Notes: generated from the sequence alone by a model not told the origin. 64,000 nt of DNA from Massilia niastensis DSM 21313 (GCF_000382345.1 NZ_KB908085.1:62001-126000); one strand, 5' to 3'; numbered from the stretch's first letter, positions 18,335-27,768 are shown. Numbers and translations: made by a program.

Positions 18335-19582
18335 TCAGCGGGTGCTACCCACCGAGGTGGTCGGCGCGGAGCTGGCCGGCGCCGCCGGCGCCGGCGTGGC
18401 CGAGGCGGTTGCGCGGATCTTCTCGGCCTGGTCGATGCGTTCGCCGTTCCAGACCACATAGTCGTCGACCGAGTACAGGGTGCACGGCTCGGTGCTCTTG
18501 GCCGTGCAGGTGGCCAGCGCGCGGCCGCCCGGGTCTTCGCCTTCCTCGGCCCAGGTCCAGGCGCCGCTCGGCGACACCGCGAAGGCGCGCGGGGTCATCT
18601 TGGTCAGGTAGTCGCCATAGGCGCGCTTGCCGTTCTCCGACAGGAAGGGTACGGCGTCGACGTCGTCCACCTTCGCATACCCGGTCTTGGCGGGGCTGGG
18701 CGGGGCCGGCACCTCGAACAGCACCCTGGTCGGCATCCCGATCTCGTTCAGGAATTTCTCGGTGTCGGCCAGCCACACCTTTTCGCCGTCGCGGCTGGCC
18801 AGCATGCCGTGCGCGTCGCGCTTGAAGGGGGCGAATTCGACCAGGCGCGCGCGCCCGCCGGCCTGCTCGAAGGCGGCGTGCATGCGCTGCGCCAGCTCGG
18901 GGCCGAACAGCGAATCGTTCTGGCCATACATCCACAGGCTCGGCAGCTTGTTCCTGGTGCCGTATTCGGCGAAGGCCGACACCAGCTGCGAGCGCCATGC
19001 GCAGCGGTCGCTGTCGTCGCGCAGGCCGCCGGCGAAGTTGATCAGGCCGCGCACGCCGGGCAGGTCCTGGGTGCCGAGCGCGATCGTGGCCAGGCCGCCG
19101 TAGGACTGGCCGGCGACCACGATGTGCTCCTTGTCGATCCAGCTCTGCTGGTGCGCATAGGCCAGCGTGGCGCGGATGTCCTCGGCCTGGCTGTAGCCGT
19201 TGGCGGTCATGTCGCAGCCGTGGTCGCGGTAGCGGCCGGTCGAATTGGCGAAGCCCTGGCGCATCGGCACCATCACCGCGTAGCCGCGCTTCACGAAGGC
19301 GGTGGCCATGTGATAGAAGCGGTCGCGCTGCTGCAGGCTGGGGCGGCCCGAGTCCTTGCCGTGGTTGATGATGATGAGCGGGAAGGGGCCGGAACCGTTC
19401 GGCTGGAAGACGGTCGTCTCCAGCATCGCCTGTCCTTGGGAGCCCGCCGGCACCTGGACGATGCGCTCGTTCATCCTGTAGTCAAGTTGCAATTCCTGCT
19501 GGATCGCGACCCCTGGCAACATGCCCAGGGAAACGATGACGGCGGCGAACAGGGAACGGACAGATGGGCGTGCTTTCAACAT
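18335..19582 (-). CDS. Exported alpha/beta hydrolase (dienelactone-hydrolase-like)
   Basis: 415 residues, N-terminal hydrophobic signal (SLFAAVIVSLGMLPGVA). The hydrolase core carries IIINHGKD (oxyanion region), nucleophile Ser160 in GQSYGG, an Asp in WMYGQNDSLF and a His in KRDAHGML. An unusual C-terminal extension (from about residue 320) ends in a low-complexity Ala/Pro/Thr/Ser tail. It may act on esters or peptides in the periplasm; the substrate is unknown. Start MLKARPSVRS is chosen because it directly precedes the signal peptide. It is oriented like the lipase gene but 169 bp away. Confidence 0.8.
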   Translation of the reverse strand: MLKARPSVRSLFAAVIVSLGMLPGVAIQQELQLDYRMNERIVQVPAGSQGQAMLETTVFQPNGSGPFPLIIINHGKDSGRPSLQQRDRFYHMATAFVKRGYAVMVPMRQGFANSTGRYRDHGCDMTANGYSQAEDIRATLAYAHQQSWIDKEHIVVAGQSYGGLATIALGTQDLPGVRGLINFAGGLRDDSDRCAWRSQLVSAFAEYGTRNKLPSLWMYGQNDSLFGPELAQRMHAAFEQAGGRARLVEFAPFKRDAHGMLASRDGEKVWLADTEKFLNEIGMPTRVLFEVPAPPSPAKTGYAKVDDVDAVPFLSENGKRAYGDYLTKMTPRAFAVSPSGAWTWAEEGEDPGGRALATCTAKSTEPCTLYSVDDYVVWNGERIDQAEKIRATASATPAPAAPASSAPTTSVGSTR

Positions 19583-19737
19583 GGAGGGGACTCTGGATTG
19601 CGTGCCGATGAAAATAATTTCCGTAAGGAATAACTTGATTCTAGGCAGGCAGAATAGGTAGAGCAATATCCGTTTGGCCAGTTACAACGCAAAATTTTTG
19701 CATGTGATCAAAGAGGCTATTCAATTGCTCCACGGAC

Positions 19738-20711
19738 ATGCGCAGCTGGGCCGGTTCCGAGTTCGCCGCGCTCGCGCCCGACAATGCCCCCGGCAACTTC
19801 GTCAAGATCGCCCAGCGCATCCCGGCACGTCTCAGCATCGATGCCGAGCATCGACGAGTTGACGCAGGAAGCCGCGCTGGACGCCGCCGCGCTGGCGGTG
19901 GCGGCGAACACCGCCTCGGGCTACCTGAACCTGCTCGGGCTGCACGCCCAGCTGGCCTTGGCGAAAGCAACCCTGGCCTCGCGCGAGCGTTCGTTCGCGC
20001 TGGCGCGCCACCAGTTCGAGGTCGGCTATGGCTCCCAGCTCGAGATGGCGCAGGCCGAGGCCGAGCTGCGCGCCACGGCCGGCGCCATTCCGCAGCTGGA
20101 GCGGGCGATCGCCCAGCAGGAACAGGCGCTCAATCTGCTGGCGGGCGCCAGCCCCGGCCCGGTGGCGCGCGGTACGGGCCTGGCGGCGCTGCACATGCCC
20201 GACACGGCCCCCGGCCTGCCATCCGAACTGCTGCGCCGCCGGCCCGGCATCGCCCAGGCCGGGCGCGCCGTGGCGGCCAGCGACGCCAGCCTGGCGCGCC
20301 TGCTGCGTTCACCTGTGGAATTGTGGAGCATCGGCGGCAGCGCGCTGGCGCCGATGCTCGACGGGGGCTGCCTGCGGGCCCAGGCCGGGATCGCCGCCAC
20401 GGTACGCGACCGCGCCGTGTTCACCTACGAGAATGTGGTGCGCGGCGCGTTCTCGGAAACCGAGAATGCGCTGGCCGGGATCGACACCCTGACCCGCCAG
20501 CTGGTCGAAGCCGACGGTGGCCGCCGGCGAGGTGCTGCGGGTGGCGCATAACCGCTATGCGAACGGCTACGCCTCGTATCTCGAAGAGCTGGACGCCCAG
20601 CGCACTGCCTTCGACGCCGACCTCGGCGTGCTGCAGTTGCGCGCCAGCCTGCTGGCGGCGCACGTCGACCTGTACCGCGCGCTCGGCGGCGGCTGGACTC
20701 CCGCACCCTGA
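19738..20711 (+). pseudogene. Decayed efflux locus: EmrA-like fragment plus NodT/TolC-like outer-membrane factor remnant
   Basis: Three frames together make a broken tripartite-pump locus. At 19738-19850 one frame reads GSEFAALAPDNAPGNFVKIA, which resembles the C-terminus of EmrA/HlyD adaptor proteins. From about 19850 a second frame encodes a NodT-type outer-membrane factor (TASGYLNLLGLHAQLALA, QFEVGYGSQLEMAQAEAEL, RRRPGIAQA), without its N-terminal third. Around 20300 the stretch between DASLARL and SPVELWSIGG is too short, an internal deletion. Near 20520 the frame shifts +1 to VLRVAHNRYANGYASYLEEL and ends ALGGGWTPAP. At least three lesions mean no working protein. Confidence 0.8.
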
Positions 20712-20716
20712 CGCGC

Positions 20717-21307
20717 TCAGAGCACGCTGACGGCCTGCTCGAAGTTCAGGCGCGGATTGCGCGGGTGGAGCGATTCCGGGTCTCCGTAGCCGAGGTTGAC
20801 CAGGAAGTTGACGCGATAGCGCCCGTCAGGGAAGAACTCCTTGTGGACAGCGGCCGCATCGAAGCCGGACATCGGGCCGGCGTCGAGGCCGAGCGCACGC
20901 GCCGCCAGGATCAGGTAGCCGCCCTGCAGCGAACCGTTGCGCTGAGCGGTCGCGTCGAGCAGGGCGGGATTGGCGTCGAACAGCGCCTTGGCGTCATAGG
21001 CCGGGAACTGTTCCGGCAGATGCTCGTGGAAGCTCGAGTCGTGCGCGACGATGACCACGGCCGGCGCAGCCAGCGTCTTGTCGCGGTTGCCTGACGACAG
21101 GGCGGGGGCGAGCCGCTGTTTCGCTTCAGGCGAGCGCAGGATGACGTAGCGCGCCGGCTGCGCGTTGAAGGCGGTCGGTCCCCACTTCAGCAGGTCGTAC
21201 AGGGCGGTGATGGTCGCATCGTCGACGTCGCGCGGCAGGAAGCGGCTGTAGGTGCGGGCGTTGCGGAACAGTTGGTCGAGTGCGGTGTCGTTCAGTGGTG
21301 CAGGCAA
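20717..21307 (-). CDS. Nitroreductase-family oxidoreductase, RutE/HadB-like
   Basis: 196 residues from a TTG start at 21307, exactly the length of E. coli RutE. The TTG has GGAGGAG 8 bp ahead and puts LNDTALDQLFRNARTYS at the usual N-terminus; upstream ATG codons add unconserved residues. Family hallmarks are the FMN-binding RTYSRF, the KWGPTAFNAQPAR stretch and GPMSGFDAAAV. RutE reduces malonic semialdehyde in pyrimidine breakdown, but no other rut gene is here. It diverges from two flavin monooxygenases, so a supporting flavin or aldehyde reduction in that pathway is possible but unproven. Confidence 0.82.
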   Translation of the reverse strand: MPAPLNDTALDQLFRNARTYSRFLPRDVDDATITALYDLLKWGPTAFNAQPARYVILRSPEAKQRLAPALSSGNRDKTLAAPAVVIVAHDSSFHEHLPEQFPAYDAKALFDANPALLDATAQRNGSLQGGYLILAARALGLDAGPMSGFDAAAVHKEFFPDGRYRVNFLVNLGYGDPESLHPRNPRLNFEQAVSVL

Positions 21308-21585
21308 GGTGGTGGCTCCTCCGGCAGGTTCTTCGATTATAGCGCCGGGTTCGCACCGGGTGAACGAAGCATCCCGAGGAAGCATATTCGGAACCCGTCC
21401 TGGCGGGCTGCCCTGCGGTCCATGCTGTGCGGCGCGCAGCAGGCTGTCGCTTTGCAGCCAGCGGCGGCGTCCCTTGTGCTGCTTTGGCAGCAGTCCGGTC
21501 CTCCAGGCGCTTGGCACGCATCCTGCTCGGCTAAAGCCAGCCTGCCGCAGATCGCCATGGCGCCACCATCACAAGAGGATCCTGC

Positions 21586-22659
21586 ATGACTACTGAATTC
21601 ATCTGGCAACTGCCGACCAGCGGCGACGGCCGCTACGGAAACGCCGAGTCGACCCGCCGCGGCGAACGCACCACGCCCGGCCATGTTCCCTTCACCGAAG
21701 GCGTGAGCGATCCGCGCGGCGACCGCTTCAACTACTTCGACTACCTGCACCAGGTGGCGCGCGCCGCCGACCTCACCGGTTTCGACGGCGTGCTGGTGCA
21801 GCACGACCTCGAAGGCGACGAGTCGTGGATCGCCGCCGCCTACCTGGCGCGCGGCACCCGCCGCGTCAGGCTGATCGCAGGCTTCGATGCGTCCTGGGGT
21901 TCCGCGGTGTACGCGGCCAAGAACGCGGTCAGCTTCCAGCGCGCCAGCGGCGGGCGCTTCGCCTGGCAGATCGGCCAGGGACCGGACGCCGCGACCCGCC
22001 GCCGCCATGCCGACAACGTCGACGACGGGGATGTGCTGGCGCGCATCGACGAGCTCGTGACCGTCGCGCGCGGCGTGCAGACGGGTGCGCCGTTCGACTT
22101 CAAGGGCCGCTTCTTCGAAGTGCAGGGCGGCGGCTTCCGCGGCCCGCTGGCGGGCAATCCGCTGCCGCCGGTGTACCTGGGCGGTGACTCCGAGGCGGCC
22201 TTCGCCCTGTCGGCGCGCCAGGCCGACGTCCACGTGCTCGACGCCGCGCCGCTCGAGCAGTTGCGCCCGGCCATCGCGCGCCTGCAGGCGCTGGCGGCGG
22301 AGCAGGGACGCCCGCTTTCGATCGGCCTGCGCATCGACGTGCTGGCGCGCGAGAGCGCGGAAGAAGCCGTGCGCGACGCCGAGACCTACTGGGCGCAGAC
22401 GGGACGCGGCGCCGAGGATCCGGCCGGCTTCGCCGACAGCCAGTTCTGGGAGGACTTCGCCACCCGCCGTACCGGCGCCCGCGGCGCGCTGGTGGGCAGC
22501 TACGGGCAGGTCGAGCAGCGCCTGGCCGAGTATGCCGAAGCCGGCATCTCCAGCTTCGTGCTCGGCGCCACGCCGCACCTGGAAGAAGCCTACCGCTTCG
22601 GCGAGCACGTGCTGCCGCGCCTGCGCGCCCGGCTGAACCAGGACCGCCAGGCGGCCTGA
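21586..22659 (+). CDS. SsuD-like FMNH2-dependent monooxygenase, first paralogue
   Basis: 357 residues of the luciferase-like (LLM) TIM-barrel family, nearest by eye to alkanesulfonate monooxygenases (EFIWQLPTSGDGRY at the start, GPLAGNPLPPVYLGGDSEAA, and a final SSFVLGATPHLEEAYRFGE). Such enzymes use reduced FMN and O2 to cleave C-S bonds or oxidise small organics. The ribosome site AGAGGA lies 5-10 bp before the ATG. A second paralogue follows 33 bp downstream, so they form an operon, possibly acting in succession on one substrate. No dedicated flavin reductase gene is in the cluster. Confidence 0.85.
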   Translation: MTTEFIWQLPTSGDGRYGNAESTRRGERTTPGHVPFTEGVSDPRGDRFNYFDYLHQVARAADLTGFDGVLVQHDLEGDESWIAAAYLARGTRRVRLIAGFDASWGSAVYAAKNAVSFQRASGGRFAWQIGQGPDAATRRRHADNVDDGDVLARIDELVTVARGVQTGAPFDFKGRFFEVQGGGFRGPLAGNPLPPVYLGGDSEAAFALSARQADVHVLDAAPLEQLRPAIARLQALAAEQGRPLSIGLRIDVLARESAEEAVRDAETYWAQTGRGAEDPAGFADSQFWEDFATRRTGARGALVGSYGQVEQRLAEYAEAGISSFVLGATPHLEEAYRFGEHVLPRLRARLNQDRQAA

Positions 22660-22692
22660 CCGATCCCCGCATCCATCCAACGGACAACCACC

Positions 22693-23850
22693 ATGACCAT
22701 CGATATCTTCTGGCGCATTCCCACCCATGGCGAACCGAGTTCGCACCGCAGCCGCGCGCCGCATCGCGGCGACTGGTTCCCCGGCAACGACAACCTGCGC
22801 GAGGCCAGCCTTGCCGGCGGCAGGGGCGGTTTCAGCTACATCGACTATATCGCCGAGATCGCCCATGCGGCCGAGATCTCCGGCTTCCAGGGCGGCCTGA
22901 TCCCGTCCTTCCCGATGACCGACGAACCGTGGGTGATCTCCTCGCTGCTGGCGCGCGAGACCAGCAGCTTCCGCTTCATGATCCCGTTCCAGCCGGGCTT
23001 CCTGAACCCGGTGGTGGCGGCGCGCATGACCGCCAGCCTGCAACGCGCCACCGGCGGCAGGGCCTTGTACAACGTGATCACCGGCGGCGGCGGGCCGGCG
23101 CAGCTGTGGTGGGGCGATCCGGCCGGCCACGACGACCGCTACACCCGCACCACCGAGTTCCTCGATGTCGTGCGCGGCGTCTGGCGCGGCGGACCGTTCT
23201 CCTACCAGGGCAAGTTCTACCAGGTCGAGGACGCGGGCCTGGCGCATCCGCTGTCGGAGCAGGACTTCCCGGAGATCTACTTCTCAGGTTCTTCCGACGC
23301 GGCGCTGGCGTCGGCGTCGAAACATGCCGACTACTACCTCACCTGGCTCGAGCCGTTCGAGCAGCTGCGCGAGAAATTCGCGCGGGTCAAGGAGAGGACC
23401 GAGCGCCTGGGCCGCAAGATCAAGTGCGCGGTGCGGGTCGACATCGTGGCGCGTCCGACCGAGGAAGAGGCGTGGGCGGAAGTCGCCAAGGGCTTCGCGA
23501 ACGTGGACAAGGCCACGCTCGACCAGTTCCTGGGCGTGGACGGCAGCGACTCGGTGGGCGCGGCGCGCCAGCGCGGCAACCGCCCGACGACACTCAGCAG
23601 CTACAAGGACCTGATCGTCGAGCCGAACATCTGGTCCGGCTTCAACCTGCTGCGCGGCGGCCAGACCCAGGGCATCGTCGGCAGCTACCAGCAGGTCGCC
23701 GAGCGGCTGGACCAGCTGGTGCAACTCGGCGCCGACGCCTTCATCCTGGCCAGCACGCCGCACCTGGAGGAAGCCTACCGGGTGGGCGAGGAAGTGCTGC
23801 CGCTGGTACGCGGGCATGGCGGCCAACAACTGCTGCGCGCCGTCGGCTAA
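22693..23850 (+). CDS. SsuD-like FMNH2-dependent monooxygenase, second paralogue
   Basis: 385 residues, same fold as the gene before it and close to SsuD in length (about 380). It opens IDIFWRIPTHGE, has the flavin-site stretch YNVITGGGGPAQLWWGDP near residue 125, PEIYFSGSSDAALA, and the shared C-terminal DAFILASTPHLEEAYRVGEE. It keeps the long 280-330 insertion (AARQRGNRPTTLSSYKDLIV) that orders over the SsuD active site, which the first paralogue largely lacks. A strong terminator follows, so the two monooxygenases form a closed operon. Confidence 0.87.
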   Translation: MTIDIFWRIPTHGEPSSHRSRAPHRGDWFPGNDNLREASLAGGRGGFSYIDYIAEIAHAAEISGFQGGLIPSFPMTDEPWVISSLLARETSSFRFMIPFQPGFLNPVVAARMTASLQRATGGRALYNVITGGGGPAQLWWGDPAGHDDRYTRTTEFLDVVRGVWRGGPFSYQGKFYQVEDAGLAHPLSEQDFPEIYFSGSSDAALASASKHADYYLTWLEPFEQLREKFARVKERTERLGRKIKCAVRVDIVARPTEEEAWAEVAKGFANVDKATLDQFLGVDGSDSVGAARQRGNRPTTLSSYKDLIVEPNIWSGFNLLRGGQTQGIVGSYQQVAERLDQLVQLGADAFILASTPHLEEAYRVGEEVLPLVRGHGGQQLLRAVG

Positions 23851-23875
23851 GCACCGCTGCCGACGCAGCCTGCGA

Positions 23876-23906
23876 CCCGGCCGGAGCAATCCGGCCGGGT
23901 TTTTTT
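23876..23906 (+). terminator. Rho-independent terminator after the monooxygenase pair
   Basis: A 9-bp perfect stem CCCGGCCGG / CCGGCCGGG, loop AGCAAT, followed by seven T residues. It lies 25 bp after the stop codon and directly before the first MITE-like element. Confidence 0.93.
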
Positions 23907-23912
23907 GTTGGC

Positions 23913-24143
23913 CATTCAGGGTCAGGTCTGTCATTCGGACACCGATGGAACACCTTTGCTCTATCTTCAAATGCTGGTTTGTTTATCCCAAACTCGTCAA
24001 TGCTCGGCTCACATTGATCACCGAAACCCGCGCATCACGGACAAGGTCGGAAAGAGGAAAAGAGTCTCAGCATACTTAAAGCCGTTTTGAGATTTCGCAA
24101 GGATTGTGCGTCCATGTCCGAATGACAGACCTGACCCTGAATG
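23913..24143 (+). repeat. MITE-like element, copy 1 (231 bp)
   Basis: Begins CATTCAGGGTCAGGTCTGTC and ends with the exact reverse complement: the outer 29 bp of each end form a perfect terminal inverted repeat. The interior is AT-richer than its surroundings and has no credible gene. A second 231-bp copy lies at 49007-49237 with about 25 differences by hand alignment. I see no target-site duplication. The element, together with the terminator before it and a roughly 240-bp leader after it, fills the 532-bp gap between the monooxygenase operon and the TonB receptor gene. The leader contains a weak AGCCC / GGGCT hairpin at 24300-24315. Confidence 0.88.
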
Positions 24144-24382
24144 CCGCATTTCGTCCTGCTCATCTGTGAAGAATTTTTTTTGTGCGGTCACCGTGTCGAC
24201 GCTGTCCCTTGTGCGCTGTTCCTCGCGCGGCAGCCGGCTTGCGCTGCACTGCACCAATTCCAACAACCGCTCCTGAATTGCTAGCAAATCAGCACAAAAA
24301 GCCCCGGTCCGGGCTGCTTTTCCCCGGCACGGAGCTTGCGAAGAAAGAAAGCATCCAATCACCGTTTCCAATAAGGATGCAT

Positions 24383-26815
24383 ATGCGCAGTTCGAACTCC
24401 TCCGCCCAGGCCGGGCAAGCCGCCGTCTTCCCTCAAACCCTGCTGGTGCGTGCCTTGCGCGCCGCCTTCGCCGTGGCGCTCGGCTCCGGCGCCATGGCCG
24501 GCATGGCGCATGCCGGTCCGGCCGACGCCCCGGCCGCGGAAGCCGCGCCTGCGGATGCCGGGGCGGGGACCGCGGATAGCGGCGCATTCGAAGCGGCGCC
24601 CGAACCCGCGGGAGCGGGCGCCGGTGTCGTGCTGCAGACCGTCACCGTGACCGCGCAAAAGCGCGAAGGACGCGCCCAGGACGTGCCGAGCGCGATCAGC
24701 GTGCTGGGCGGGGCGGAGCTGCTGGCCGAAGGCGTGGGCCGCTCGGCCAGCGAGATCCTCAACTATGTGCCGAACGCCTCGGCCGGCACCCAGCAGCACA
24801 GCCGCCCGCGCTGGTGGATCCGCGGGGTCGGCGCCGGCCAGCAGCAGCTCGATTTCCCGAACCCGGTGGGCTTCTACCGCGACGACGTCTATATCAGCAA
24901 CTCGAGCGCCACCGGCTTCCCGCTGTTCGACCTCGAGCGCGTCGAAGTGCTGCGCGGCCCGCAGGGTACGCTGTGGGGCAAGAACACCACCGGCGGCGCC
25001 ATCAACGTGGTGTCGCGCAAGCCGACCGACTACACGGACGGCTATTTCAAGGCCGACTACAGCAGCAATGAAACCGTCCTGCTGCAAGGCGCGCTGGGCG
25101 GCAGCATCGCCGGCGACGTCCTGGCCGGGCGCCTGTCCTTCCACTCGGAAGAGCAGCGCGAAGGCAACTTCAACAACCTGTTCAAGGGCAGCAAGGACGG
25201 AGAGCTCAATGACAATGCGGTGCGCGGCCAGCTGCGCGCGAAGATCAATCGCGACTTCACCGCCAACCTGTCGCTGCACTACCGCGACTACCAGGTCGAC
25301 GGCGCGACCACCACGACGGGCAGCTACGCGGCCAACGGCTTGTACCGGAACGGCTACTTCCCCAGCGCGAATCCGAAGGATGTCAGCACCAACGCACCCT
25401 CGGTCCAGAACATCGAGCAGCGCGGCGCCAACCTGACCCTGGACCACGGCTTCGGCGACTACGCGCTGACCTCGGTGACCGGCTACGAGGACTTCGAGTC
25501 CGACAACCTGGGCGATTCGGACAACACGCCGCTCGAGATCAGCCGCGGCCGCACCCAGGCGCGCAGCCGCCAGTTCTCGCAGGAGCTGCGCCTGGCCTCG
25601 CCCAAGGCGGACCGGGTCGACTGGGTCGGCGGCCTGCATTACTTCCGGGAGACCATCGACTCGGATGCGGCGGTGGCGCGCCTGCCCGAGGCGCAGGCCG
25701 CCGGCCTGGCCGGCAGCACCCAGCCGGTCGGCTACAACAACACGGTCTACAAGCACAAGACGCGCAGCTTCGCCGTGTTCGGCAGCGCCACCGTCGACTT
25801 CACCGACCGGCTGCTGGCCACGTTTGGTGTGCGCTGGACCACCGAGACCAAGGACCTCGACCTGCGCCGGGTGCAGGCCGCTTCCGGTTCGGTGGCCTTC
25901 GGCAGCGCCGACGACTGGTGGAACAGCGTCATCGGCGGCAACTACGCGGCGCCCGCCGTCGCGCGCAACAACTTCAGCTCGAACCCGTCGACCACCTGGC
26001 GCGCCTGGACCTACGACTTCACCCCGCAGTACAAGATCGACGACAACAAGCGCGTCTACCTCAAGTACGCGCACGGCATCAAGTCCGGGGGCTACAACAC
26101 CAGCGCCACCGATGTGCGCGCCCTGAACACTGTGGAGCCGGAGGAACTCGACTCGCTCGAGCTGGGCCTGAAGTCGGAATGGCTGGGCAGGCGCCTGAAC
26201 CTGAACGCCAACCTGTTCTACTACGATTACCGCAACGTGCAGGTCAACATCACCGGCATCTTCAACGGCGATCCGACCCAGACCGTGAACTACCTGCAGA
26301 ACGTGGAGCGCGCGCACGTGGCCGGCGCCGAACTCGAACTCGAGGCGCGCCCGACCGACGCACTGCACCTGCAGGCCAGCGTCGGCCTGCTGCGCACCCA
26401 GTTCGACCGCTTCCAGATCCAGAACAATGGCGGCACCCGCAACGGCAACGAGTTCGTCCGCTCGCCCCACGTCACCGCGCTGCTGGCCGCCGACTACCGG
26501 ATCCCGCTGGCCGGCGGAGGCAAGATCGTGATCGGCGCCGACGCCCACTACACCGGCAAGCAGTTCTACTATGTCGACCCGCAGACGCCGTCGCGCTACC
26601 TGCTGAACCAGCCCGGCTACACGCTGACCAATGCGCGCATCATCTACACGGCGCCGGGCGGCCACCACGTGTTCACGGTGTATGCCGACAACATCGCCGA
26701 CAAGGTCTACAAGAACCACACGCTGACGGCCTTCGTGCCGGGGACCACCAACGGCGACGTGATCTATTGGGCCCCTGGCCGCAGGGCGGGCGCCTCGTAC
26801 ACCTATCACTTCTAG
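24383..26815 (+). CDS. TonB-dependent outer-membrane receptor of the putative sulfonate cluster
   Basis: 810 residues. A long signal peptide (cleavage near GMAHAGP) is followed by an Ala/Pro-rich spacer, then a TonB-box-like VVLQTVTVTAQKREG, a plug with LERVEVLRGPQGTLWGKNT and GGAINVVSRKP, and a barrel ending in YTYHF. The type resembles FecA-like receptors annotated for non-siderophore substrates rather than siderophore receptors, and there is no Fur box. The second of two near-adjacent ATGs is used, because AAGGA lies 6 bp before it. Its position between monooxygenases and an SsuABC-like importer suggests that it brings an organosulfur or other substrate across the outer membrane. Confidence 0.88.
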   Translation: MRSSNSSAQAGQAAVFPQTLLVRALRAAFAVALGSGAMAGMAHAGPADAPAAEAAPADAGAGTADSGAFEAAPEPAGAGAGVVLQTVTVTAQKREGRAQDVPSAISVLGGAELLAEGVGRSASEILNYVPNASAGTQQHSRPRWWIRGVGAGQQQLDFPNPVGFYRDDVYISNSSATGFPLFDLERVEVLRGPQGTLWGKNTTGGAINVVSRKPTDYTDGYFKADYSSNETVLLQGALGGSIAGDVLAGRLSFHSEEQREGNFNNLFKGSKDGELNDNAVRGQLRAKINRDFTANLSLHYRDYQVDGATTTTGSYAANGLYRNGYFPSANPKDVSTNAPSVQNIEQRGANLTLDHGFGDYALTSVTGYEDFESDNLGDSDNTPLEISRGRTQARSRQFSQELRLASPKADRVDWVGGLHYFRETIDSDAAVARLPEAQAAGLAGSTQPVGYNNTVYKHKTRSFAVFGSATVDFTDRLLATFGVRWTTETKDLDLRRVQAASGSVAFGSADDWWNSVIGGNYAAPAVARNNFSSNPSTTWRAWTYDFTPQYKIDDNKRVYLKYAHGIKSGGYNTSATDVRALNTVEPEELDSLELGLKSEWLGRRLNLNANLFYYDYRNVQVNITGIFNGDPTQTVNYLQNVERAHVAGAELELEARPTDALHLQASVGLLRTQFDRFQIQNNGGTRNGNEFVRSPHVTALLAADYRIPLAGGGKIVIGADAHYTGKQFYYVDPQTPSRYLLNQPGYTLTNARIIYTAPGGHHVFTVYADNIADKVYKNHTLTAFVPGTTNGDVIYWAPGRRAGASYTYHF

Positions 26816-26988
26816 GCGCGCCTGTTGAGGGCGCAGCAGCAGCGCCAGGCGACGCTGCTGGCCAGCCAACACTTGCCCCCATGGCCTGCTGGCAGCCGCG
26901 CATGCACCCGGCGCGGCAGGCGGGCCAAGGCTGGCACACCGTTTGCAAGACAGTAGCCATCAGTCCACCAACCATCGGAGCACCATTC

Positions 26989-27732
26989 ATGAGCGACACC
27001 GCAGAAGCAGTCAAACCCGACACCGCCACCCGCCTGAACGAGAAGGTCCTGGCCTTCGTCGAACAGACCCGCAAGGATGCCCAGCTGGCCTTCAGCGCCC
27101 TGCGCGAGACCGGCAGCCTGACCGCCTTCGGCACCGTCGGCTTCGTCGAGCGCGTGCCGGGCGAAGACCTGGTCGTGATCGTCAACGACCCGGGCCCGTT
27201 CCGCAAAGGCGAGCCGCTGGTGGCCACCGTGGCCGGCCTGGACGGCACCGTCCACGCCGGCAATGGCGGCGCCGGCGCCGGGCGCTACCTGAAACTGTTC
27301 CGCACCCATCCGGACGTGACCACCATCTCGCACGTGCACTCGCCGGCGCTGGGCGCCTGGGCGCAGACCCATCGCACGCTGCCGATCCGCTACGTGCCGG
27401 TGCAGCGCTTCCAGCTGATCCGCGAAATCCCGATCTACATCGACCGCCGCCAGCCGGAGGTCGACTTCATCCTCGACGAGATCGCGAAGAACACGCATGC
27501 GACCGCGATCCTGGAAGCCAACGGCGGTTCGACCGTGTGGGGCAAGCAGGGACTGCTGAAAACCGCTGAGTTCATCCTGCTGCTGGAAGAGGGCGCGAAG
27601 ATCCAGATCCAGGCCGAGGCCATCGGCGGCTCGCGCGACTTCGGTCCCGGCGTCCTGCTGCAGCAGTGGAAGATGAGCAAGCTGATCGAGCAGGCGCGCT
27701 CGCTGTCGCTGCTGCCTGCGACCGACCTGTAA
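26989..27732 (+). CDS. Class II aldolase/adducin-fold protein lacking key active-site residues
   Basis: 247 residues. The class II aldolase fold is recognisable from RTHPDVTTISHVHSPALGAWA, with zinc-type ligands His115 and His117. However the third ligand, normally the His of an NHG motif, is Gly179 (ILEANGGSTVWG), and the catalytic Glu of the usual SSE motif appears to be Gly96. Aldol cleavage by the standard mechanism is therefore doubtful. The start has GGAG 8 bp upstream. It sits between the TonB receptor and the binding-protein gene on the same strand, so it belongs to this pathway. A lyase, epimerase or non-enzymatic role is possible. Confidence 0.82.
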   Translation: MSDTAEAVKPDTATRLNEKVLAFVEQTRKDAQLAFSALRETGSLTAFGTVGFVERVPGEDLVVIVNDPGPFRKGEPLVATVAGLDGTVHAGNGGAGAGRYLKLFRTHPDVTTISHVHSPALGAWAQTHRTLPIRYVPVQRFQLIREIPIYIDRRQPEVDFILDEIAKNTHATAILEANGGSTVWGKQGLLKTAEFILLLEEGAKIQIQAEAIGGSRDFGPGVLLQQWKMSKLIEQARSLSLLPATDL

Positions 27733-27768
27733 GCGCGCCAGTCGCGCCATCCAGCAACGAGGATTTCA

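Noticed and set aside
19641..19736. Short minus-strand peptide starting MSVEQLNSLF between the hydrolase and the efflux remnant
   Set aside because: About 32 codons with no motif; it may be a remnant, but I could not support it as a gene.
23905..24090. Small frames inside the MITE-like element
   Set aside because: The two copies do not keep the same full-length frame, and no homology or ribosome site supports translation.
24300..24322. AGCCC / GGGCT hairpin followed by GCTTTT in the TonB receptor leader
   Set aside because: The stem is only 5 bp and the T-run short; I do not call it a terminator or riboswitch.
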